A stretch of DNA of 64,000 bases from Hypericum androsaemum (Eukaryota; Streptophyta; Magnoliopsida; Malpighiales; Hypericaceae): assembly GCA_963995505.1 (NCBI GenBank), contig OZ023194.1, forward strand, positions 9,420,428-9,484,427, given 5' to 3'. Positions 22,949-34,770 of the stretch are shown here, one piece after another; the first letter of the stretch is position 1, and each line of letters begins with the position of its first letter. The notes under the pieces were generated by a model. The model searched no databases and was not told the origin of the DNA. It saw nothing but the letters and a program-made list of their open reading frames with translations. The position numbers and the translations under genes are program-made.

Positions 22949-25900
22949 GATTGTCCTTTGTACCCACCTTGCTCACAATAATGTCACCTTGAGCAACATG
23001 CTCCCGAATGAAGTGGTACCTCACATTAATGTGCTTTGTCCTCTCATGATACATAGCATCCCTCGTGAGATGGATAGCAATTTGACTATCACAGTACACT
23101 GCACCGACCTGCAGCTTCTCACAGATTTCACTGAAGAAACCTTTCAACCAGATAGCCTCCTTCACACCTTCAGTTATAGCCATGTACTCCGCCTCAGTGG
23201 TAGACAACGCCACTGTGGCCTATAGACAAGCTCTCCAACTGATAGCACATCCTCCAAGAGTGAAGACATATCCAGACAAGGATCTGAACTTATCAAGATC
23301 TCCAGCATAATCTGAATCCACGAAACCAACAACTCCATCACTGGTGCGTCCAAACTGTAGACACACGCCCTTGGTACCCTTCAAATACCTCATAATCCAC
23401 TCCACTACTCTCCAATGACCTTCTCCAGGATTTGCCATAAACCTGCTAACGACACTCACAGCATAGGCCAAATCCGGGCGTGTGCAAACAATAGCATACA
23501 TCAGAGAACCAACAGCATTGGAGTATGGAACACCAAACATGTAATCGACCTCAGCAGCTGACTGTGGAGATAAGGAAGATGAAAGCTAAAAATGTGTACC
23601 AAGAGGAGTACTCACAGGATTACCAGTCACATCAAACATGTCAAGTACCTTTTCAATGTAACTCTCCTGGCTCAGAAATAATTTCTTTCCTCCTCTATCT
23701 CTGGCAATCTCCATGCCAAGAATCTTCTTAGCAGGACCCAAATCTTTCATCTCAAATTCGCTACTCAACAGAGCTTTGAGCTTCCTCACCTCTCCTTTGT
23801 TACTTGCAGCAATTAACATGTCATCCATATACAGGAGCAAATACACTTGGGAACCGTCGCGTAGCCTTTTCAGGTAAACACAACTATCATAATTGCTCCT
23901 CTCATAACCATGAGAAATCATAAAGGAATCAAACCTTTTATACCACTGCCTTGGAGACTGCTTAAGGCCATACAAGGACTTCTTTAACAAGCACACATGG
24001 TCTTCTTTGCCTTCAACATGAAAACCCTCAGGCTGTGCCATATAAATCCGCTCCTCAAGCTCTCCATTCAAGAAAGCTGTCTTCACATCAAGCTGTTCAA
24101 GCTCCAAATCCTGCATAGCAACAATACCAAGAAGAGAACAAATCGAGGTATGCTTCACAACTGGTGAAAATACCTCATTAAAGTCCACACCAGGAATCTG
24201 ACTATATCCTCTAGCCACTAGCCTAGCCTTGTATCTAGGCTCTTCAACTACAGGTATACCATCCTTCTTCTTGAATACCCACTTGCAGCTGACAACCTTC
24301 TTATCCTTAAGCAGCTTAGTAATCTCCCAAGTCTTGTTCTTGTGAAGAGATTCTATCTCTTCCTCCATAGCAACCAACCATCTAGCAGAGTCTTTTGACT
24401 TTACAGCATCTGAGTAACTAGACGGTTCTTCACAGCTATCAACTTCTTCTGCCACATTCAGGGCAAAAGCAATAATATCAGCCTCACCCAACTTCTGTGG
24501 AGGCCTGATAATTCTTCGGGGCCTGTCTCTAGCAATAGAATACGCTGGCTCCCTCTCAACTGTGCCAACATTCTCAGCTTCATCAGACAACCCACCATGA
24601 GTAGGACCATGGCAATCAACATCACGAAAGGAACTCGCTTCTGGATCAGCATCAAACTCCACCTGCACTTTTGACTTTTGCAAGTCCACACTTGGAGCAC
24701 TCGGAATACCAGGTGAAGAAACATCCTCCCTCTTACTCAGCATGTCTATCTCTTTGAAAATAACATTCCTACTCAATAAGACCTTAGACAGCTCGGGACA
24801 CCACAACTTGTATCCCTTCACTCCAGAAGCATAGCCAAGAAAGATACACTTCACAGATCTTGGCTCTAACTTGCCATTATTCACATGAGCATAGGCAGGA
24901 CACCCAAATATCTTCAAAACAGCATAATTAGGAGGATTTCCAGACCACAATTCTTCAGGTACCTTGCCATCAAGTGATGCATGAGGTGAACGATTTATAA
25001 GGTGACAGGCAGTGGAAGCAGCTTCAGCCCAAAATGACTTAGGCAAATCAGCATTTGACAGCATACAACGAACTTTCTCCAACAAAGTTCTGTTCATTCT
25101 TTCAGCGACTCCATTCTGTTGAGGTGTACCCGGGATTGTCTTATGCCTGACAATACCCTCATTCTTGCAGAACTCATCAAACCAACTAGAGCAAAACTCC
25201 AATCCATTATCTGTACGGAGATGCTTGACATCTCTCCCAGTCTGCTTTTCAATCATAGTCTTCCACTGCTTGAAAGTGACAAAGACATGATCCTTACTCT
25301 TCAAGAAGAACGTCCATACCTTCCTCGAATAATCATCAATGATAGTCAGCATATACTTGGAACCATTCTTTGTTGCAACTTGAGACGGTCCCCAAAGATC
25401 AGAATGAACATAGTCAAGTTTTCCCTTTGTAGTGTGCACACCTTTCTGAAAACTGACTTTCTTCTGCTTGCCAAACACACAGTGCTCACAAAATTCTAGC
25501 TTTCCAATACCCTGTCCACATAATAATCCTCTCCTATTTAGCTCGATCATGCCTTTTTCGCTCATGTGACCAAGTCGCATATGCCACAATAAGGTGTTCT
25601 CAGAATCTGTCAACGAGCCAGATGCAGCAGCAGCAGTCCCTGTAACTGTAGAACCCTGCAAAACGTATAGATTTCTAACCTCTTTCTTGGCCTTCATATG
25701 CACTAATGAGTTCTTACTCACACGAAGAACTCCACCTTCTCTGGTATACTTGTACCCCAATTTATCAAGAGTACTCAGCGAAATCAAGTTCCGCTTCAAA
25801 TAAGGGATATGCCTCACATTCGTCAAGGTTCGAATGATACGATCATGCATCTTGATCTTCACTATACCAATACCAACAACCTTGCAGAAAAAATTATTCC

Positions 25901-26831
25901 CTATGAGAACATTACCCTCCGCACGTTCATATGTTGAAAACCAGTCCCAGATAGGACACATATAAAACGTACAAGCAGAATCAAGGACCCAAGTAGCATC
26001 AACTTTAGACTTTCCATCAATCACAGACAAAATGTCTCCATCAGATTCTTCTTTCTGAGTGGTGGTGGCAACACTAGCACTGCCGCTATCAGAACTTTCT
26101 TCTTTCAGAGCACTGGACTTTTTGCCCTTTTTCTTGTTCTTCAACTCCGGACAGAACCATTTAATATGCCCAACCTTATGACAATTGAAACAAGTCTTAT
26201 CCTTGTGCCTTGACCTTGATTTGCTTCTGCTCTTCTTCCTCGAACCAGACTTAGCATTCCTCTCCTCAGACCTCCCTCTCACGACCAAGCCAGTCCCTTG
26301 GCTATTTTCAGAGGAACTCACAATGTGCTTATCAATTCTCTCTTTCTCCAAGAGCGAATCATGAACATCATCCCAACTCAGAGTATCATGGCTGAACAAC
26401 AGAGTATCTCTGAATTGCTGATAAGAAGCAGGCAACGAGCACAATAACAATAAAGCAAGATCTTCATCATCATATTTCACATCCAGAGTTCTAAGATCAG
26501 CCACTATATCCTTAAATTTATTAAGGTGGTCGTGAGCAGACTTATCTTCTTGCATCCGGATAGAAAACAGTCGTTGCTTCAAGCACAGTTTGTTGGTCAA
26601 ACTCTTGGGCATGCACAACTTTTCAAGCTTTGCCCATAATGAGGAAGCTATTGTCTCCTTCAACATGTCCCGCAAAATATCATCTGACAGATGCAACTGG
26701 ATCTGACTCACAGCCTTACGGTTCTTTGACGCCTTCATCGCAGCATCCCAACTCGAAGGCATCGACTTTTCATCAAGTAGAGTCTCATCCAGCTCTAAAT
26801 TGTCAAAATAGTGCGCATCTTGACCTGCCAC
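22941..26831 (-). pseudogene. Copia gag-pol, nearly intact, with two in-frame stops and a lost C-terminus
   Basis: One minus-strand frame of about 1,297 codons runs from ATG at 26831. Gag (SLWAKLEKLCMPKSLTNK, zinc knuckle CFNCHKVGHIKWFC) is followed by protease (WVLDSACTFYMCP), pre-integrase (LLWHMRLGHMSEKGM), integrase (DYVHSDLWGPS, RTDNGLEF, GTPQQNGVAERMNRTLLE), reverse transcriptase (YKARLVARGYSQ, LLLYMDDMLIAAS) and RNase H (FVDSDYAGD, ALSTTEAEYMA). TAG stops interrupt it at 23586-23588, before the end of the reverse transcriptase region, and at 23220-23222 in RNase H. The 3' end stops at KDNPF where the family normally continues, because the internal DNA up to the LTR is missing. The flanking DNA suggests no host gene function. 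Confidence 0.92.
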
Positions 26832-27425
26832 AGGGAAAAATTAGTTTACCTCTTCAACTGAGGAATCTCGTACTTCATCGAAGTCATCCTAAAACAACTC
26901 GAACCAAGAAAACCGCTCAAAATAGGTTAGAAAATTAAAATCAGCCAAAACAGTTGACTTTTGGTCAACGAGTCAAACTGTCAAAATGTTGACCAGTCAA
27001 ACCGTTGACCAAGTCAACTCGGGAATAGGTTTTTTTTTAAACCCAAAACTCCCTCTTTCTCTCTCCCCATTTTTCTCCTTCCTCCGCCGTCGATCTTCTC
27101 CTCTCTTCTCAGCGGCCGAACGGCGACGAGCAGCAGCGGCGACGGACGGGCGACAGTGGGCGGTTCTCTCCGAGCTCTCTCTCTCCTCGAGCTCTCTCTC
27201 TCTCCTCGCGCTCTCTCTCTCCTCGCAATTCTTCTTCGTCTCAGCGGCGGGGACGGGCGGACGAGCTGCTGCGGGGACGGTCAGAGGCGGACTCGGGGGG
27301 AGCGGGCGGTGGTCGGACGACGGTGACGTGCGGCTCCAAGGGTTTCAAAACCCTAAATCCCAATTTTCCCCAAATCGGTTACTGTTCACGATTTTTTTTT
27401 TGTCAATACTCGAAACTCAGATCTA
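26832..27425 (-). mobile_element. Leader of the Copia element with W-box cluster
   Basis: Between the primer binding site and gag lies a GC-rich, CT-repeat-rich leader (27050-27370) and, nearer to gag, a cluster of TTGAC/GTCAA words at 26951-27020. These match the WRKY binding core (TTGACC/T) on both strands at least six times. Whether they work as promoter elements, given their place downstream of the LTR, cannot be told from sequence. Confidence 0.6.
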
Positions 27426-27437
27426 GCTCTGATACCA
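27426..27437 (-). other. Primer binding site (initiator tRNA-Met)
   Basis: The minus strand reads TGGTATCAGAGC exactly, two bases after the LTR end ...CTCAACA. This fixes the 5' LTR at 27440-28536 and the minus orientation. Confidence 0.9.
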
Positions 27438-27439
27438 AT

Positions 27440-28536
27440 TGTTGAGAAAATAAGATCGAAACGAGTAAAACACGAGACACAAGAATTACGTGGAAACTCC
27501 AAGACGGGGAGAAAACCACGGGCAAAAGAGAGTCGTCCACTATGTGAGTCCAATCGGTTACAAGGCCTCCGTGAGGGTTCTCTCTACCTCACAACTCTCA
27601 ACTAGTACCAATAAGACTTAGGCATAGGCCGTATATATATAGGAGACTAGTACTCTATTCTGATCAGGAAATAGAGCCCTACTCTAATTAGGAATTTGGA
27701 ATAATCCCTAACAATAAATCAACTCATCCCTAATCATAACTCTACAATCAAATCAAAACTATAAAGTCCCTTTTAAAGTACGACGGGAGTCCCGCGAGAA
27801 ACAAGTTAAATATCCCTTCGTTTCCAAAACGAGTTTACAATTCAAGACACTCTCTGGACCCAAAAGACATAGGGGTACCAACTTTACGTGCCCAAGTAAA
27901 TTCTTACACTCCCAGAAGCCCATGTAAATTCAAGACTCACTAGGGGGTCTAAAAATGTGTAAGAAGATCTTGTACATACACAGACCTTATCCAATCATAT
28001 GAGCCGAATTTAAATACATACAGAATCATTTAAAGATCGTATAGAATCATGCAAGGCCGAATAAGACCATACAAAATAATTCTATGATCATACGAAATCA
28101 TGCAAGACCAAGTAGGACAACACAACCACAAAGTATTATAACAACTCGAGCATAACCCAAACTGTGACTAACTAACACACCAAACGATTCCATACAACAT
28201 CGTAATCAACAAAGGAATTCTAGGACGCGAAAATACAAATCGGAACTTACTTCTCGACGCGCTAACCATTTCCCCTAAAATTGATCTCGAACCTAAGAAA
28301 CCCTATAATCGAACCAATAAAAACAATAATCTATAAGACAAAGTCTCAAAAAGGGGAAAGAAAAGATTCGAACAATATGGGAGGGAGAATCTTCCCCCCA
28401 TCTCGCTCCATCTTCTGCTCACCTTCCTGGGGATCGTTGACAACGAGAATGCTTGTTTCATCTTGTAGAAAGATCCAAGAACGGATGTGAGGAGCGTGGG
28501 GATGGAAAAAAGGGCGGTAAATGACCCTTTAAAAAG
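27440..28536 (-). mobile_element. 5' LTR of the young Copia element
   Basis: It starts TGTTGAGAAAATAAG on the plus strand and is 1,097 bases, colinear without indels with 21852-22948. The shared sequence ends at AAAAAG in both copies. No CA terminus is seen there, so either the element end is atypical or the true outer end lies further right and was lost from the left copy. Confidence 0.9.
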
Positions 28537-30112
28537 AATACGAGTTAACCTTGCCCCTAGGTCAGGTGTGATGATAAATTACCGAATACTACATGATAAA
28601 TAACCAATTAGTACGTAAAATTTTCTGGTTCTTATAGTTATTTTATGCCTCCGGCTGCAATCACATATGTAGTTGTGTGTGGGTTAGTGGGTCAGACCTG
28701 TCTAACTGGACAACTTGAGGCTAGGGAGTTAGGCTGGCAGTTTACTGGACTGTTGTTGGTGACCGTCCCTCTTGACTGCTCATAGATTGACGTTTTACTG
28801 CTCTGCTGGTTGGTGATTATCCCTTCTAACTTCCCGATATGTGAGCTAGCTTAAGGTTAGATGATAGGCATGTTTGGCCTATTGGTGAGCGGAACGCCTT
28901 CTTTGATTGTTCGGAGTGTGGACTAGCTGGAGGTTAGACGATAGAAGCACTATTTTACTTTTACTTTTTGTTCGGTAATAAAGTTCTGTAATTTATTTAA
29001 AAAAAATTACATTGAATAATTACAAAATCATGCGTAAACTTTGTAACTCATGTTTTGTTAAAAGAAGAGTGATGCGTGTAAGAGTGTATCTCGACAAATA
29101 ATTTCCACTATTACATACATGAAAAGATGCAAAAGCAAAATCCCATTCTGTCCGGCATTAGATTCGTTTTTATTAAACCTTAATGGTCCTGCAAAGCTTG
29201 TATTAAATACAAATAGTAAGTGGTATCCTAAGAACTTAGTGTGGATCGCTCTCTTTCGCATCAACTCGTACAATGTGCCTCCTTAGAATTAAACGAAGAC
29301 TTGTCCTGACACCTATAATACAGCTAACCATTAAACCAATATTGGAAATATAGAACTTAATACTCTCACTATTTTTGAGGAGCAATAGTACTCTCATTTA
29401 ATTTTCCTTTCTCGTACATCAGGAATTTTATTCTCACTTCGTTCTAATGGCATTTTTCTTCAAGTTATGGAATTTTTTTTAAAGGTAGATGTCAAGTTAT
29501 TGAATATTTGACAAAATATCAATGTAGAACCATTGTGTTTGGTTTTATTTTTGGTAGTATCTTGAGTTTGGTTGGTAATTAGTATATATCTAGAAGTTAA
29601 AACAGGTAACTCATTAAGCTCTCCTATGATCCAAAATATAAACAATAATATATCTTGTTTTCAACTTGTGTTGGTGTTACACTGGTAAAAGAAAACGGAT
29701 TCGCTCTAATAATAGATTGAATTTCATTTTTTGTATAAAATATGTACCATAAAAAGAACTCCAGTCTGTAAGTTGAGCAGTGTGAATGAATTTTCATCAA
29801 TGGCAGCTCATGGATAGAGCAATACATGTTACAGACCATCGGTCAAAATTACGCGGACCAACCAACTATTATTTTTGTGGGTCATACATACCAACCCAAT
29901 ATTCTATAATCCATGTGACTTAGAAAATTCAACTTGGTATCTATTATAATTGATCCAATTGATAAGAGCAAGATCTCGAGTTTTAAACCTTCCGAATATA
30001 ATATATATCAATAAGAGAGTTACTTGGACTACTATATATTTCAACCAAGGTGAAGGTTCCTTGCACAAAGAAATATCGATAGCTAGAGTCATTATCCTCC
30101 AGAAAAGGGAAA
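28537..30112. other. Intergenic and promoter region of the polyamine oxidase gene
   Basis: About 28560-29008 ends in AATAAAGTTCTGTAATTTATTTA plus an A run and may be a LINE or SINE 3' piece. The rest is AT-rich without a gene. TATA-like words lie at about 30000-30008 and 30031-30038 (CTATATATTTC), 75-110 bases before the ATG at 30113. Confidence 0.4.
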
Positions 30113-33100
30113 ATGGGGAAGGGTTTAGTGATCGTAGTAGTGTATGTTTTACTATTCCAGATATTATGTTCAATTGCTTCATCCTCCAAATCTCCAACGG
30201 TAATTATTGTTGGAGCGGGAATGTCAGGTAACAACAGATACCGTAATTTCTTTTTTTGAAAGGGTACCACAAATGAAACGTTTTTTTCATGTACACTGCA
30301 CTTAAATACAGGAATTTCAGCAGCAAAGACACTTCACGAGGCTGGAATTCGAGACATCTTGATCTTAGAAGCAACACCAAGAATTGGTGGCCGCCTCAAG
30401 AAAGCCAATTTTAGTGGACGCACAATTGAAATGGGAGCCAACTGGATATTCGGTGGAGGGCCAGTTGTGAATCCTCTCTTGGAGATGGCCAAGAAGCTCA
30501 ACCTTCAAACTTACTACACTGACTACGACCACTTGTCCACCAACACCTATAAACAAGAGTAAGTTTGCTCCAAAATTGTTTGGATTATGTTCAGAGAGTT
30601 ACAATATCTACGCTCATAATTGTCATAATTACGGATTAAATTTGTACACGTGCATAATATAGGGGCGGACGTTACCCTGAGAAAATGGTGAAGGCCGTAG
30701 AGGACATTGCAAATGCTGCCGATGATTTTTTCATTAAATTAGAGAAGTCCATGTTATCAAAGTTGGGTGAGGATGCAGATGTATCCGTCTTGGCCGCGCA
30801 ACGTATGTTTAAACAGTGAGTGGATTAAGTTAGAATATCTCTCTCTTTTTTACGGGTTGATCTATGTGGCGAATTATTTCCTTATTTTTGGTTACAAACA
30901 ATTGGATGTGATAATTGGTTAATGACATTAATGAGTGGTGTGGAATAATTTGGCAGTACACCTACTACCCCACTTGAAATGGTGATAGACTACTCCCGGG
31001 TCGATTATGAGACTGCAGAACCACCTCGGGTTACAAGCCTGAAGCACGCCTATCCGGACTACGAGCTCGAAGATCATGGCGAGGACCCGCACTTCGTAGC
31101 TGACCCCCGAGGATTCGAGGTTATCGTTCAGTATTTGGCTAAGCAGTTCTTGTCCTCTTTGTACAAGGATCCCAGGCTTAAGCTCAATGAGGTAAGGGAA
31201 GCACTTCCAAACCAATAATTGGATTCTTAATATAGAACATTTTCAGTATATAGATTGATGATCGCAGGTGGTCACAGAAGTTAATTATTCTGATAATGAT
31301 GGAGTGACCATTAAGACGGAAGGTGGTTCTACTTACAATTCCAAGTATGCTATTCTATCAGTGAGCCTCGGAGTCCTCCAGAGTGATCTAATTTCTTTTA
31401 AACCTCAGTTACCTGTAAGTTATATGTTCTCTTTCTTGTATAGTTGTCACTTGTTATTCTTCTTGTAGTGTAATAAGATTTTTTTTATAACTATCAAAAA
31501 TTTTAGGTTAAATATGAAGATTTTATTCTTATTCTTGTTTCTCGCACAATTTCATGTCATGGTATGTTGACGAAATCAAAATTCGAATAAAGAGATTATA
31601 ACACTATTTGTCAAATTTTATTTAAGGTAAAAGTTCACTTTAATATCATGCGGTTTGACGGACTTGTGAATTAAAAAATATGTGCTCAAGTTATAGATTT
31701 CTCTATTTGAAATTCCACTATTTGAATAATTGTTTGTACAAAAATTCCCCAATATAATTAGGAAAATATAGTTTTAATTTATTTAGAAGCAAATTAGAAA
31801 AAAAATGTAAAACTTTCCTCTCTCGTGATATTTTCCATATGATTTTTTCCAATGTTTTTCAGATTTTTTTTCAATTATTTAATGATATTTACAAGATTTT
31901 TTCCAAAAAAAATATTCAAACTGCAATTGTGGTGTGCTGGTGGACTTTTATGATTTTTTTCAATCTATATGATTCGGTCTGAGAGCACAATTGTGGTGTG
32001 CTGGTGGACTTTTATCTTAATTGAATTGTGAAAAACACGACTGAATCGAATCTGATTCTTCTTGGGATAAAAGGATTCCTTTGTATTATCTATAGGAAAT
32101 TATAATACCCACGCTTAATACACGTGATTTTTATATAAAGAAGTTGTATATGTCCGGATTGCATTGTCCCAAGTCTTGGATAGGAGAAAACATGTATTTG
32201 GCCAGCGACCAGTCAAGCGATTTGACTCTAGTTTAACCTCCTTAAAAATGCATCTAACTTAAAAATTGTTGATCACGTGTTAGCTGTGGAAACAAGTTGC
32301 AATATCCGACTACGACATGGCAATATACACCAAGATATTCATCAAGTTTCCTTCCAAGTTTTGGCCAACCGGCAATGGCACCGAATTCTTCCTTTACGCG
32401 CACGAAAGGCGCGGATATTACCCGTATTGGCAGCATTTGGAGAATGAGTATCCAGGGTCGAACATTCTAATGGTAACAGTGACCGCGGACGAGTCGAGGA
32501 GGGTAGAACGGTTGTCGGATAAACAGGTGGAAGCAGAGGCCATGGAAGTTCTAAGGAAAATGTTTGGGAATGACATTCCTAAACCAGAAAACATCCTTGT
32601 GCCAAGATGGGGATCCGACAGGTTCTACAGAGGTACCTATTCCAATTGGCCCAGGAGTTACAGTGTCCAGCGCCACAGGGAATTAGGGGTGAGTGAGTAC
32701 ATTCGAAATACCACCGAACGCATTAATCAATTGACATGCGGTTTCGAGTTCGAATATTAAAAACGTCAATACTTTTACCACATAACTTGAATCTAAAACG
32801 TCAAGTTGTATAATGTGCAGAAACCAGTTGGGCCGGTGCACTTCACGGGAGAGCATGTCCATGAAAGGTATATAGGATACGTCACCAGCGCTTATTTTGC
32901 AGGTTAGGTTTCCCCAACTTTACCCACTTCTCGGATTTTTTTTTCAAAATTTTAATACTCAAAGTCGAGCACAGACGGATCCTAATTTGGAGATGGTTCT
33001 TTTAATAGTAATTTTTTTATTCGTGAGGTTTGAACCAAGACTTCTTTAAATGATTTCAAGTCTCTTCACTGATACGCAGGTATTGACACTGCAAAAAAAT

Positions 33101-33147
33101 TAGCTAATTGCATCAAGAACCAGTCTTGTAACGGCAACCATTTCTAG
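30113..33147 (+). CDS. PAO: Apoplastic polyamine oxidase (FAD-dependent)
   Basis: It oxidises spermidine and spermine, releasing hydrogen peroxide. Eight exons join in frame: 30113-30227, 30312-30558, 30663-30815, 30957-31191, 31268-31414, 32284-32688, 32821-32902 and 33080-33147 (483 aa, stop TAG). All introns are GT-AG. Residues 1-25 form a signal peptide ([19 protein letters not shown]), so the enzyme should enter the secretory pathway. The FAD-binding motif [14 protein letters not shown] follows at about 33-46, then EATPRIGGR and [10 protein letters not shown]. The conserved [17 protein letters not shown] stretch and the C-terminal [25 protein letters not shown] (split here only by reading length) are typical of plant PAO near the active site and FAD. 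Length fits secreted maize-type PAO rather than peroxisomal forms; no SKL-type end is present. The substrate and the terminal-catabolism mode are inferred from the family. A GT...AG pair at about 33184-33306 suggests an intron in the 3' UTR. Confidence 0.9.
31924..32020 (+). repeat. Direct duplication in intron 5 of the polyamine oxidase gene
   Basis: CAATTGTGGTGTGCTGGTGG and the bases after it (to ACTTTTAT) occur twice, about 64 bases apart. The intron (31415-32283) is the longest of the gene and also contains AAAAGTTCACTTTAATATCATG at about 31628, which resembles the end of the MULE-type repeat at 34497. Confidence 0.75.
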
Positions 33148-34496
33148 TGAAAGACCATTACATTTGTGCCCTGTTATTTGAAGGTAACTAGTATTCGGAT
33201 TAAAATATTAGACCATTATATAATTTGACGTTTTTGACCGAGTACCATGTGGTTCCGTCTTGTCTAACAGAGAATAATGGCATTTATGAGTTCAATTTCT
33301 TTGCAGGACGAGATGAATAAACAGCCACAACAATGAAATCTTAAGAGTAGCGACTTTTATGTGGAATGATTATTTTCTTGAACCGCAATGAAGCGACTAT
33401 ATTTGTTTCATGTATGTCAGGGCCGGTAGACCCTGGATGTCATGTCATTGTAACCTCTTTGTGATGAAATAATCATGTCATTGTTACCACATATAACATC
33501 TTTGGTTTGTCTCATGTCATGTCATTTTACAATTATGTCTAGCCCTATCAATTTTCCTTGTTTGTTTTCATGAGAAACACTATTGTTGGAGAGTGTTTCT
33601 TGTTCATCCCTTTTCATATTTTTTTATAAGTAAAAATTGTATTACTTTTCAAAAAAAAACACTAAAAATAATTACACTGTAAAGTATGTACAACACCTTA
33701 GGTACTAGATATCCGCGTATCAAAGTTATACAGTGATAAACGCTATCTAAGTACAATTTCTAAAAGTATCTCCCAATATCAATATGACCCAAAGTGCATT
33801 ATTACCCTACTACGTGTGTTGCCCCTAAATTAATGCGAGTCGTAGAATTCTGTAAGAAAGTGAGTAAAACAAGGTAGCTAACGCGAGTTCCATGTGTAAG
33901 GCTAAATTCCATGTCTCCGTAGCAAGTTTCTCATCCATTTTCATATCTAAGCTGTCGAACATTAAACCCGACAATTTCAGACAAAGCAATTCATTGTTGT
34001 TTGGGTGAGGAGAGAGATGTCACTCGAGAAATAACGGGATTACCGCAACTTGAGTAAGTTGCCTTCATTTAATGTCTGAGGCCCATTATTCTCCCTTTTT
34101 TGGGCCTTCTGGTATAGTTATTGGAGATTTTGTCGTGACCTTTCAGCCGGTCTTGGCTTGGACGGGCCACCTCGTAGGAGAGTCTATTGAAATTTCACCT
34201 AGCCCAACGGTTACTTTCTCTTTCCGAGCTAAGGAAGTAGCAGTTGGGTCATAGAAGATTGACCCGGACTGATTGGACATTTGGACTGTCCATTTGGTCC
34301 TACCTCTTAGATCCTCCGGTGCAATTGCTATCAAAGTGTTGAGTGCCTTTCTGTAATTTGGCAATCAACCACTCTTGTATACCAAGAATATATGATTGAT
34401 TATAGTAAAAGTTTGGGCACCCTCGTCTTTGATAATATCGTCACTCGGATCTTTCATTTTTAATAAATTATTTTGATGTCCTCTCCGTTTGATTTA
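33148..34496. other. 3' flank of the polyamine oxidase gene, no further gene
   Basis: It holds the 3' UTR with poly-A-signal-like AATAA words near 33465, and a dispersed repeat at about 33625-33765 that is also found near 3280-3410. A frame at 34143-34364 on the minus strand has no recognisable content. Confidence 0.4.
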
Positions 34497-34761
34497 GGGA
34501 AAAGTTCATTTTAGTACCTTATAGTGTAGCCCAAAATCACTTTGGTACCCTGTGGTAAAAAACTGACCAATCGAGTCAAACCACAGTCAATTTAGATCAC
34601 TTAGGTCCACGGCCAGTGCCAATTTACATCACTTTAGTACCCTCTCTGTGGACCTTTTTTATCTAAATTGACTGTGGTTTGACTCGATTTGTCAGTTTTG
34701 TACCACAGGTTACCAAAGTGATTTTGGGCTATACCACAGGGTACTAAAGTAGACTTTTTCT
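34497..34761. mobile_element. Palindromic MULE-type MITE with 9-bp target duplication
   Basis: Two arms of about 100 bases (34498-34599 and 34661-34760) are inverted copies of each other at roughly 85-90 percent identity, with outer ends GAAAAAGT and inner ends CAGTCAATTTAGAT. The element is flanked by exact TTTGATTTA repeats at 34488-34496 and 34762-34770. A 9-bp duplication and long inverted ends are the usual marks of Mutator-like elements. It is 265 bp long and codes for nothing. Confidence 0.85.
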
Positions 34762-34770
34762 TTTGATTTA

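Noticed and set aside
26986..27426. 146-codon plus-strand frame rich in Ser and Leu
   Set aside because: It is the CT-repeat leader of the Copia element read on the wrong strand.
29058..29273. 71-codon minus-strand frame suspected to be an organelle insertion
   Set aside because: I could not match it to any plastid or mitochondrial gene, and base composition equals the neighbourhood.
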